64,000 nt of DNA from contig CACZJU010000018.1 in the NCBI GenBank assembly GCA_902781515.1, positions 1-64,000 of the forward strand. The letters run 5' to 3'. This DNA comes from an uncultured Bacteroidales bacterium (GTDB lineage Bacteria; Bacteroidota; Bacteroidia; Bacteroidales; Bacteroidaceae). Below the pieces are notes generated by a model that made no database searches, had not been told where the DNA came from, and saw only the letters and a list, made by a program, of their open reading frames with translations. Made by a program: the position numbers and the translations under genes. Below are positions 28,243 to 34,969 of this stretch, in pieces (position 1 is the first letter of the stretch; each line of letters opens with the position of its first letter).

Positions 28243-29514
28243 TTATGGTTTTGTAGTCATGATGCTCAGCACCATGTCGTCGGTCTTACACATTGCGTCA
28301 GCACCAATGCTGGTGAGGTTGTGAATGCTCTTGTCCACACTCTCATCTACAATGCCTTCGGCAGAACTTACGCATTTCCCTTCCATTGCCAGCAGGGCTG
28401 AGAGCAGGGCAGTGCTCACACCGCTGGTAATCTTCAGCGAGCAGGCAGGCTTTGCTCCGTCGCAAATCATACCAGTGAGGTTTGCAATCATGTTCTTCAC
28501 CGAGTAGCAAATGCGCTGATAGTCGCCTCCCATCAGATATGTTATTCCGCAACTGCTTCCTATCGAAGCCACCACGCATCCGCACAGAGCCGACAGAGTG
28601 CCCAGCGACTGCTTGATGTAGATGGCAGTAAGGTGCGAGAGAGTGAGGGCACGTATCAGTTCCTCCTCCGTGTTCTCGTTCTCCTTAGCATACACGCACA
28701 CTGGATTCGTGGCACAGATGCCCTGATTGCCGCTGCCCGAGTTCGACATCACGGGAATCATCGCTCCTCCCATTCTGGCGTCGCAGGCAGAGGCTGTGCG
28801 CGATATTATGTGGGAATATATGCTGTTGCCGAAAATACCCTTTGCGAGAGGCCTGTCGATGGTTTTGCCGAGATTGTGCCCATAGTTGCCCTTCAGCGCC
28901 TCGCGAGCAGCGTTCATGTTGTATTCGCGTGCTTCCATTATGAAGCGAATCTCGTCGAGTGGGGCAGTAGTGGCGAAGTCGTACACCAGTTTCATTGTCA
29001 GAGGCAGTTCGTCGTCATCCTGTGCCTCAGGAATGTTTTCACCATTCGTTTCTGGTTCTACGAAGTGCGTGTGACTGCCTGCAATTACTGCCTTCGCCTT
29101 CTTCTCTCCTGCGCTGACGATAATCTCTACATACAGCTTATCACAAATACCTTCCTTCTGTTTTATGCAGATGCGGCCTTCGCTTACGAACTTCTTTCCT
29201 TCCTCCAGTGCCTGGGGCGTAAGGTCCTTGAGAACCTCCAGTTGGTATTTGCTCTTGCCGATGATGGCTCCAAGGGCTATTGCAATGGGCAGACCTATCA
29301 TGCCTGTGCCGGGAATGCCCACGCCCATTGCGTTCTTCAGTATGTTGGCACTCAGGTGAGCCTCTATCTTTTCCGGACGACAGCCCAGCAGTTCCTTTGC
29401 CTTAGCCGTACACAGAGCCACGCACATGGGCTCGGTACATCCGATGGCTGGCACCACCTCTTTGTGTATAAGATCGATAATGCGTTCGCGTTTTTCCTTA
29501 TCAATCAAGTCCAT
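28243..29514 (-). CDS. L-cysteine desulfidase family protein (CyuA/YhaM, UPF0597)
   Basis: A 423-residue member of the CyuA family, which degrades L-cysteine to pyruvate, ammonia and sulfide with an iron-sulfur cluster; the fold resembles the L-serine dehydratase alpha subunit. Visible motifs are PAIGCTEPMCVAL (Cys26), NILKNAMGVGIPGTGM, SNSGSGNQGICATNPV, and the cluster-type cysteines in SSCGITYL and MICDGAKPACSLK. The family assignment is firm; activity on cysteine rather than another amino acid is taken from E. coli and archaeal homologues. It forms a pair with guaD. Confidence 0.88.
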   Translation of the reverse strand: MDLIDKEKRERIIDLIHKEVVPAIGCTEPMCVALCTAKAKELLGCRPEKIEAHLSANILKNAMGVGIPGTGMIGLPIAIALGAIIGKSKYQLEVLKDLTPQALEEGKKFVSEGRICIKQKEGICDKLYVEIIVSAGEKKAKAVIAGSHTHFVEPETNGENIPEAQDDDELPLTMKLVYDFATTAPLDEIRFIMEAREYNMNAAREALKGNYGHNLGKTIDRPLAKGIFGNSIYSHIISRTASACDARMGGAMIPVMSNSGSGNQGICATNPVCVYAKENENTEEELIRALTLSHLTAIYIKQSLGTLSALCGCVVASIGSSCGITYLMGGDYQRICYSVKNMIANLTGMICDGAKPACSLKITSGVSTALLSALLAMEGKCVSSAEGIVDESVDKSIHNLTSIGADAMCKTDDMVLSIMTTKP

Positions 29515-29543
29515 TTTTCATGTTTTTCATCTAATCTTCATGG

Positions 29544-29551
29544 CAAAGATA
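29544..29551 (-). promoter_or_regulatory. -7 box for the cysteine desulfidase-guaD pair
   Basis: TATCTTTG on the minus strand lies 29 bp before the start of the desulfidase gene. Confidence 0.55.
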
Positions 29552-29589
29552 GTGAAAAATATGATACTCCTCGCAGAAAACCGCTATAT

Positions 29590-30684
29590 TTATTTCGATT
29601 CGCAACAGCAGCAGTGGTGCTCACTCTCGCTGTGGCTCTTCTTCTCGCAATGCTCTTCGCAGTCGCAGTGGCACTCATCGTGGTGGAAAAAGGCATTGAT
29701 GAGCAGCAGTATGAGTACTACGGCGCAAGCTATCGAGAACCATTCCATGTGCTCGTCGGCACAGCACGAAGCCTGAGTGGCAAGACCTTCGGTGAACCAG
29801 GCGCGAGGTAGCAGATAGTCGATACCCAGACCTGCAGCAACGGCTCCGCCGATGATGGCTGTGAGATAGAGCAGCAGCGTGCGCAGTCCCATGACCTTGC
29901 GGATTACAAGCAGACTTGCAACGTTGCAGGCAGGACCTGCCATCAGCAGCACCAGTGCAGCACCTGGCGTCAGACCTTTAATCATCAAGGCTACGGCAAT
30001 AGGTATGCTACCTGTGGCACAAATGTACATCGGTATGCTAATAGCCAACACCAGCAGAATGCTCAGCAGCGAGTTGTCTTTGAACACCTCGAACCACTGG
30101 TCGGGCACCAGCGTCGTTATCATTCCAGCAACGATGAGACCGATAATCAGCCATTTGCCAATGTCTGCCATCATCTCCACGAAACCGTAGTTAAGCGCGT
30201 TGCTTAGTTTAGAGTGTAGAGTGTAGTGCTTAGAGTCGGGGGTGGCATCGGCTTTGCGAGCCACGATAATCTCGTCCTCGCTCTCGGCTATATTAACTAA
30301 TGTACCGCCGAAGATGGCAGTCAGGAAAGCCACTACAGGACGTATGAGAGCAAAGGGCAGTCCCATGAGCGAGTAAGTGGCAATGATGCTGTCAACCCCC
30401 GTCTGCGGAGTAGCAATCAGGAAGGAAATCGTAGCACCCTTGCTGCCTCCTTCACGTCTCAGTCCCATTGCTGTGGGCAACACACCGCAGGAGCACAAGG
30501 GTAGGGGAACACCAAACAGCGCAGCCAGCAGCGTGCTCTTGAAGTTCGGTTTACTCAGATAGTTTGCATAAACTGTGCGAGGTATAAACTCGTGCATCAG
30601 TCCTGCAAGCAGGAAACCGAGCAGCAGATAAGGAGCCATCTCCGTCACGAGCCCCCAAATATCAAGCAATAAATTCTGTACCAT
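29590..30684 (-). CDS. SO_0444-type metal efflux permease
   Basis: A permease of 364 residues with two clusters of about four membrane segments. CSCGVLPTAMGLRREGGSKGATISFLIATPQTGVDS and the repeat-like ATGSIPIAVALMIKGLTPGAALVLLMAGPACNVASL are hallmarks of the UPF0718/ArsP-like group, some of which export Cu or Zn. The C-terminal tail is packed with His, Cys, Asp and Glu (HHDECHCDCEEHCEKKSHSE...HHCCCC), a likely metal sensor or chelator. The central loop contains an odd SKHYTLHSKLS stretch encoded by a repeat-like CACTCTACACTCTAAAC run. The metal specificity is inferred. Confidence 0.85.
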   Translation of the reverse strand: MVQNLLLDIWGLVTEMAPYLLLGFLLAGLMHEFIPRTVYANYLSKPNFKSTLLAALFGVPLPLCSCGVLPTAMGLRREGGSKGATISFLIATPQTGVDSIIATYSLMGLPFALIRPVVAFLTAIFGGTLVNIAESEDEIIVARKADATPDSKHYTLHSKLSNALNYGFVEMMADIGKWLIIGLIVAGMITTLVPDQWFEVFKDNSLLSILLVLAISIPMYICATGSIPIAVALMIKGLTPGAALVLLMAGPACNVASLLVIRKVMGLRTLLLYLTAIIGGAVAAGLGIDYLLPRAWFTEGLATQASCCADEHMEWFSIACAVVLILLLINAFFHHDECHCDCEEHCEKKSHSESEHHCCCCESK

Positions 30685-30717
30685 AGCTTATATAATTACG
30701 AATTACGAATTACGCTG

Positions 30718-30725
30718 CAAAGTTA
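30718..30725 (-). promoter_or_regulatory. -7 box for the metal permease
   Basis: TAACTTTG on the minus strand lies 33 bp before the start. The bases between are repeats of AATTACG. Confidence 0.5.
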
Positions 30726-30813
30726 CGCATTCCTCCCTGCAACTCAGTTGCAAACTTTCCTCACCCCCATAGCGAGAGCCTCCATCCGTCGCCTCACCCC
30801 CTACCTTCACTTC

Positions 30814-30855
30814 AAATAAAAAAGAAACTGCCACTCCTACGAGCAGCAGTTTCTT
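30814..30855 (-). terminator. Terminator of the 927-residue protein / small ORF operon
   Basis: AAGAAACTGC (30822-30831) and GCAGTTTCTT (30846-30855) form a perfect 10-bp stem, followed on the minus strand by TTTTTTATTTG. It lies just past the heptanucleotide array, so that array is in the 3' untranslated RNA. Confidence 0.85.
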
Positions 30856-30865
30856 CTTATCATCC

Positions 30866-30980
30866 TTCAGCCCTCAGCCTTCAGCCATCAGCCATCAGCC
30901 TTCAGCCCTCAGCCCTCAGCCATCAGCCCTCAGCCTTCAGACCTCAGCCATCAGCCTTCAGCCATCAGCCATCAGACCTC
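30866..30980. repeat. Heptanucleotide tandem array (16 units)
   Basis: Sixteen head-to-tail 7-mers of the form NTCAGCC, starting TTCAGCC, CTCAGCC, TTCAGCC, ATCAGCC. The first base varies among A, C and T and never G; two units end GAC instead of GCC. The array ends against the stop codon of the 56-residue gene. On the transcribed (minus) strand it reads GGCTGAN and sits between that stop and the terminator. Confidence 0.9.
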
Positions 30981-31151
30981 TTAATCATCACTCCAGATGT
31001 CCCATCCGTTATCCTCGTGGCTAAGGATGTAATCTGATTTTGTTAGAGTGCTTTCTCCATCTAGTTTAACATTGCTTGTTATCAATATACCGTTCTGAAG
31101 TTCAATTTCGTTGACAGTAGTTTTAGGTGCTATATATATATTCTTTTTCAT
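30981..31151 (-). CDS. Small acidic protein, 56 residues
   Basis: Encodes MKKNIYIAPKTTVNEIELQN at the N-terminus and an acidic, aromatic end (SHEDNGWDIWSDD). No signal peptide or membrane segment is seen. The opening pattern MKKxYxxPxxxVxExE occurs in many short Bacteroidetes proteins of unknown function. It starts 17 bp after the stop of the 927-residue secreted protein, on the same strand, and shares its terminator, so the two are probably cotranscribed. It is probably real because of the ATG, the amino-acid composition and the tight spacing. A peptide-precursor or partner role is possible but not shown. Confidence 0.7.
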   Translation of the reverse strand: MKKNIYIAPKTTVNEIELQNGILITSNVKLDGESTLTKSDYILSHEDNGWDIWSDD

Positions 31152-31168
31152 TGCTTATTCCTCCTTTC

Positions 31169-33952
31169 TTACTTCTTAATGAATACCTTCTTTCCATTCA
31201 CAATGTACAGACCATTTGTAGGCTTCACTACGCGGCGACCGCTTAGGTCGTAATAATTATCAATTGTCAATTTTCCATTTTCAATTGAATTTATTCCTGT
31301 TTCATCACCAAATGCAAACTCAAGGAATTCGCGAACACCAGGGGCATCAATTTCAAGATAGGCCTTACCTGCAGGAACCTTAACACCAGATGCAACCTTA
31401 TAGAAGCCAACGTCACCAACTCCACCAATTCTACCCAAAGCGTAGATTGTGGAACCATTACCAGTTACAGTACCGTCGGACGCTTCGAGCAGATTGCCTG
31501 TTACGCTTTCGGGAGTCGTTTTTATAGTAGGTAATGCATAAGTGCCTTCTTCACCCTTAATAACGACGGCTGTTCCATATGGTACAGATGCCTTGGAACT
31601 CAGTGTTACAGTATTTTCGCCTGTTTCCGTAGCAATGTATGCGGTAACTGAAGCTGGGAATGATATATCATGCTTTGCAACGTAGGTGGTGTAGCCGGCA
31701 GATCCAATGGTTACGGACTCGCAACCAGTAATTGTGATGGCTCCAACACCAATGTTGCTTCCATGAACTGATTTTATAATTTTTATATAACGAGACGCAG
31801 CGTTAATGTCATTTGTAGTAACAAGATTAAGAACATCATTCGCGCTTCCGCTAATAGTTAGTTCTTCAACATCCGTGAATAAAGTACCGTCAGTAGACTC
31901 CTGCACTTTAATCTTTGATGTGCTACTACCACCTAACATCTTAACGTTAACATATACCTTTCCAGGTTTTGCATTAGTTTTAACTTGAATATAATCACCC
32001 ACGCCGTCCATCTTTATGCGGTATGGAGCGTTACCAACTGCATAATCATCACCAAGTCCGGAGGCCGTAACACCAGCCACCGCTGTCAATTCAGACTTAG
32101 TACCACCAGGCCAAACAAATGGCAGGGTTGTGAAGTCAATGGGTTTACCATCTTGAGTGATTGTGATAAGATCAGAATATAATTCTCCCTCGTCACCCAA
32201 TGCATAAACCTTCAGATATGCCGTACGTGAAGAATAGGTATCGTTCTCTCCTATAGTGTAATCAACATTCTTGGTAGAAGCGTTGATTTCCGCATCTAAC
32301 CAATCATATGTAGCAGAGGTTTTCCCATCAGCCTCATACCAATAAATGGCAGCATCGTAATTTGTTAGATTGTTGTAGGTCACCGTAATTGTTCCTTCGG
32401 TTTCTGCTTTCGTAGTAGCAACAGAAGTGGTGCTAAGAGAAATGAAGGGGTCTGACTCTATCGTATAGTCCGCAGTACCTACACTACTTACTTTACCATC
32501 CTTGATGGCTATTGCCTTAATGGTAACGTCTGAGTTAATTGTTATTGCACTTGAATATTCTGTGCTGCTCGATGATGGAGTACTTCCATCGGTCGTATAA
32601 TATATGGTTGCTCCTGCAGTCGCAGAGAGGCTTACATTCGTGCCATCACTAACGCTACCAGCGGGGACAGAGAATTGTGGAGCAGCCATGCAACCTTTCA
32701 ACACTATGTCGTCTAGACGTACATTATCGCTACCAGGCGTGAATACAATGGTTATAGATGTAGTGGTAGCTGTTATTCCAGTGAATGTCACCTCATGTGT
32801 ACCTAATGAACTGAAAGTAGCTGTTCCGCTAGTGCTTAAGCCCGTTGTGGTGGTCGAAATCGTCATTGACTTAGCATTCGTTTTATAACTCAATGTCAGG
32901 TCTCCATAGTATTTATCAAGTGGTATTGTTGCCGTAAAAGATCCTGTGCTCTTACCCACAAGCAATTCTGGCGAAGTGCCGCCTGCATTGTTTTCTGCCC
33001 AAATCTTTGTATTGCTTCCACCATTAACACAAACATAAGAATATGTGCCACCACTTGGGACAGCGTCAGCCACATAGCCTGAGAAGTTCTCGCTCCAAAT
33101 CGTTAAGAGGTTGGGATTCACATTGGAAACTGTCATTTCGTATGTGTCATAACTCGCCTGATAAGTGTCTGCAACGCCTTCATAAGTAGCTGTGAAGGTC
33201 ACAGTACCAGCACCTACGAGGGTAACAGCACCAGTTGAGGCATTGATGGTTGCAACTGCGTCGTTGTCGCCGCTCCAAGTTACTGTGGCGCCATCAATTT
33301 CATCATCACTATTATCTTTTACTGTTGCACTCAGAGAACCGGCTGATGTGCTCACAAACTTATTGGTGTTTGTAATGCCAGATGCATCAATCGTTGTGGT
33401 GGTTTCCGCACCAGAAGAGACACCTGCGACATATGTGACCGAAATCGATTTTATGATAACATTCTTTTTTCCTCCATTTGAAAACGTGAGTTGAATGTTA
33501 TTTCCAGTACCAGTTCCTGTAAAACTATATGTTTTAGCATCTTTTTGATTAACAGAAACTTGTGAACCAAAAGTGCTACCACCGACTTTTGCATCAATTT
33601 TGTATGCAGTTCCAGAAGATGAAAGATTAATACTAATTCCCGTAATCGTCGCAGATGACGGAATTGCTGATCCTGACAGAGTTACAGTACCAGCAAAGGT
33701 ATAACTACCGGAACCTAATTGAGCTCCAGAGCTGCTTCCAGCATAGGAAGATGAGGCAACAGCTGTCCACACACCAGTTTCTGTATTTGGACTAATCGCA
33801 CTCGTTCTTAAAGTTGTATTTACATCTTTTCCTCCGGAAGCTTCCGTATTAACACCATTGATAGTCCACGTTACCGTATCTGCCCACATCGTTCCACTTC
33901 CCACTACTAGGGCGAATAGCAGGAGAATTGTTTTTAGTAAAAACTTTTTCAT
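31169..33952 (-). CDS. Large secreted multidomain protein with T9SS-type C-terminal tail
   Basis: 927 residues. A signal peptide (about 1-24, ending MWA) is followed by Ser/Thr/Gly-rich beta domains, a Big_2-like Ig domain (ATVTWSGDNDAVATINASTGAVTLVGAGTVTFTATYEG), a jelly-roll-like region (WSENFSGYVADAVPSGGTYSYV...RLDDIVLKGC) and a chitobiase C-terminal-type domain (GATIYYTTDGSTPSSSSTEYSS). The tail YYDLSGRRVVKPTNGLYIVNGKKVFIKK fits the type IX secretion C-terminal signal used in Prevotella. No catalytic motif is seen, so it is probably an adhesin or carbohydrate-binding surface protein. The tail is joined by a linker (SIENGKLTIDN) encoded by an AT-rich spacer repeat. Confidence 0.82.
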   Translation of the reverse strand: MKKFLLKTILLLFALVVGSGTMWADTVTWTINGVNTEASGGKDVNTTLRTSAISPNTETGVWTAVASSSYAGSSSGAQLGSGSYTFAGTVTLSGSAIPSSATITGISINLSSSGTAYKIDAKVGGSTFGSQVSVNQKDAKTYSFTGTGTGNNIQLTFSNGGKKNVIIKSISVTYVAGVSSGAETTTTIDASGITNTNKFVSTSAGSLSATVKDNSDDEIDGATVTWSGDNDAVATINASTGAVTLVGAGTVTFTATYEGVADTYQASYDTYEMTVSNVNPNLLTIWSENFSGYVADAVPSGGTYSYVCVNGGSNTKIWAENNAGGTSPELLVGKSTGSFTATIPLDKYYGDLTLSYKTNAKSMTISTTTTGLSTSGTATFSSLGTHEVTFTGITATTTSITIVFTPGSDNVRLDDIVLKGCMAAPQFSVPAGSVSDGTNVSLSATAGATIYYTTDGSTPSSSSTEYSSAITINSDVTIKAIAIKDGKVSSVGTADYTIESDPFISLSTTSVATTKAETEGTITVTYNNLTNYDAAIYWYEADGKTSATYDWLDAEINASTKNVDYTIGENDTYSSRTAYLKVYALGDEGELYSDLITITQDGKPIDFTTLPFVWPGGTKSELTAVAGVTASGLGDDYAVGNAPYRIKMDGVGDYIQVKTNAKPGKVYVNVKMLGGSSTSKIKVQESTDGTLFTDVEELTISGSANDVLNLVTTNDINAASRYIKIIKSVHGSNIGVGAITITGCESVTIGSAGYTTYVAKHDISFPASVTAYIATETGENTVTLSSKASVPYGTAVVIKGEEGTYALPTIKTTPESVTGNLLEASDGTVTGNGSTIYALGRIGGVGDVGFYKVASGVKVPAGKAYLEIDAPGVREFLEFAFGDETGINSIENGKLTIDNYYDLSGRRVVKPTNGLYIVNGKKVFIKK

Positions 33953-34021
33953 AACTTTGTGTGTTTTATTTAGTTAACTGTATATATACAAAGCAAGGCT
34001 GCTCGGTTTCCCGAACAGCAT

Positions 34022-34120
34022 TGCAAAGATAGTGCAAATCGAGTGAAAAAACAAATTTAAATTTGATTTTTTTCCGAGATACAGCCTATCTTAGACCTTT
34101 GCAAAAAAGGTCAAAGGTAC
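34022..34120 (-). promoter_or_regulatory. Promoter module B, upstream of the 927-residue protein gene
   Basis: On the minus strand this carries TACCTTTGA, then AGGCTGTATCTCGGAAAAA, TTTTTTCACTC, GATTTGCACTA and the -7 box TATCTTTG (34024-34031). The same ordered blocks make up module A at 26613-26709. The 70 bp between the box and the start codon would be the 5' leader. Confidence 0.7.
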
Positions 34121-34132
34121 GTAATCGCTCTG

Positions 34133-34266
34133 CGCTTGCGTAGTCTAGGCGGAGCAAGAATAAGTGAACGAAATGCCAAATTTTGGAGCAGCAAATGCAA
34201 AGATATGCTTGCATAATTTTTGCTGAGTCTCGACAACAATTCTTGCTCCATTCTATTACGCAAGCG
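34133..34266. repeat. Imperfect 29-bp inverted repeat with nested dyad
   Basis: The left arm 34133-34161 (CGCTTGCGTAG...GGAGCAAGAAT) pairs with 34239-34266 (ATTCTTGCTCC...TACGCAAGCG). The 77-nt centre has its own dyad (AGCAGCAAATGCA / TGCATAATTTTTGCTGA). It could fold as one long cruciform or RNA hairpin. No coding sequence is seen. Confidence 0.65.
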
Positions 34267-34293
34267 GCAGGCCGATTAGGCGAGGTTGTGTCT

Positions 34294-34311
34294 ACAAGTT
34301 CACCAACTTGT
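34294..34311. repeat. ACAAGTT hairpin
   Basis: ACAAGTT-CACC-AACTTGT is a perfect 7-bp stem with a 4-nt loop. Confidence 0.5.
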
Positions 34312-34356
34312 GGCGATAGGTATTAGTACTAAAGCTGATAAGGACTAGCGCTTGCA

Positions 34357-34552
34357 CGCTACAACGCTACAACGCTACAACATTTGGATTTTAATAACTA
34401 ACTAGGGGGGTAGGTATAATTACAATTTATAAGTATTATATATATATATTATATATTATAATATATATATTATAATATATAATATAGGTTGTAATGTGTA
34501 GTCTCTGTTGTATTGCAAAACATAAATGTTGTAGCGTTGTAGCGTTGTAGTG
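34357..34552. repeat. Inverted repeat of ACAACGCT units around an AT palindrome
   Basis: Three tandem CGCTACAA units followed by CATTT (34357-34385) face their reverse complement at 34524-34552, 28 of 29 bases matching. The 138-bp centre holds a run of G (about 34404-34409) and an almost pure AT palindromic stretch (about 34434-34486). Additional GTTGTAGTG units follow the right arm. The whole could extrude as a large cruciform. No gene is seen. Confidence 0.75.
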
Positions 34553-34589
34553 TTGTAGTGTCTTGAAAGCTCCCTACCGCCTTATATCG

Positions 34590-34656
34590 ATAAGACGCAG
34601 GTCTTATGGCAACAAGACCTAGGTCTTAGGTCTTATGCCCGTAAGGTCTAGACCTT
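34590..34656. repeat. Paired 14-bp palindromes, copy 2
   Basis: A degenerate first palindrome (TAAGACGCAGGTCTTA, about 34591-34606) and linker TGGCAAC precede AAGACCTAGGTCTT and, after TAGGTCTTATGCCCGT-type sequence, AAGGTCTAGACCTT. The two perfect palindromes are identical to those at 902-940 beside the RAYT gene and are in the same order. Confidence 0.75.
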
Positions 34657-34705
34657 ATTGCAACAAGGAACTAGTATTTATCGCAATTAGGAAAATGAAA
34701 GAATG

Positions 34706-34746
34706 AAAAAAGCTCCCAGTGTCGTTTGACATCGGGAGCTTTTTTA
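34706..34746. terminator. Bidirectional terminator beside the TA remnant
   Basis: GCTCCC (34712-34717) and GGGAGC (34734-34739) with an inner GTGTC/GACAT stem, flanked by A6 on the left and T6 on the right. It lies 17 bp past the stop of the truncated toxin frame on the minus strand. Confidence 0.85.
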
Positions 34747-34762
34747 TACTATATGTTAGTAT

Positions 34763-34816
34763 TTACTTCTTCAGCGTCTTATCTGCAGCCTTGGAGTATT
34801 CAATGCTGTAAATCAT
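34763..34816 (-). pseudogene. Truncated RelE-like toxin (17 codons)
   Basis: The frame MIYSIEYSKAADKTLKK then TAA matches the first strand and helix of RelE/ParE mRNA interferases, which normally run to about 85-95 residues. The start overlaps the antitoxin stop (TTATGA), as in intact modules. The sequence after the stop is a terminator, so the body of the toxin is gone. The active-site residues of RelE lie in the missing part, so it should be inactive. Confidence 0.6.
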
Positions 34817-34953
34817 AAGCTGTCGAAATACTTCTGCATTTCCTCAGGGGTCTTGCACACAATAGTCTCACCACGTGCCGATTCCTCACGGGCTTTCGCA
34901 ATACTGCGGCGTATAGCGGGAGTGATTCTTCGATCATCGCTGATGTTGGCCAT
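34813..34953 (-). CDS. RelB-like antitoxin, short, with truncated partner
   Basis: Encodes 46 residues, MANISDDRRITPAIRRSIAK at the start and ETIVCKTPEEMQKYFDSL at the end. The C-terminal half resembles toxin-neutralising ends of small RelB-type antitoxins; an N-terminal DNA-binding fold would be very small. Its stop overlaps the start of the truncated RelE-like frame. It may be a surviving antitoxin or a relic. It lies 16 bp downstream of the carboxyltransferase stop on the same strand, so it may be transcribed from that unit. Confidence 0.55.
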   Translation of the reverse strand: MANISDDRRITPAIRRSIAKAREESARGETIVCKTPEEMQKYFDSL

Positions 34954-34969
34954 GCGCACGGAAGATATT

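Noticed and set aside
30866-30980. CRISPR or coding repeat for the heptanucleotide array
   Set aside because: The 7-bp period has no spacers and the array lies outside any frame supported by a start codon.
34706-34746. Attachment site or palindromic operator
   Set aside because: The flanking A6 and T6 runs and strong GC stem fit a bidirectional terminator.
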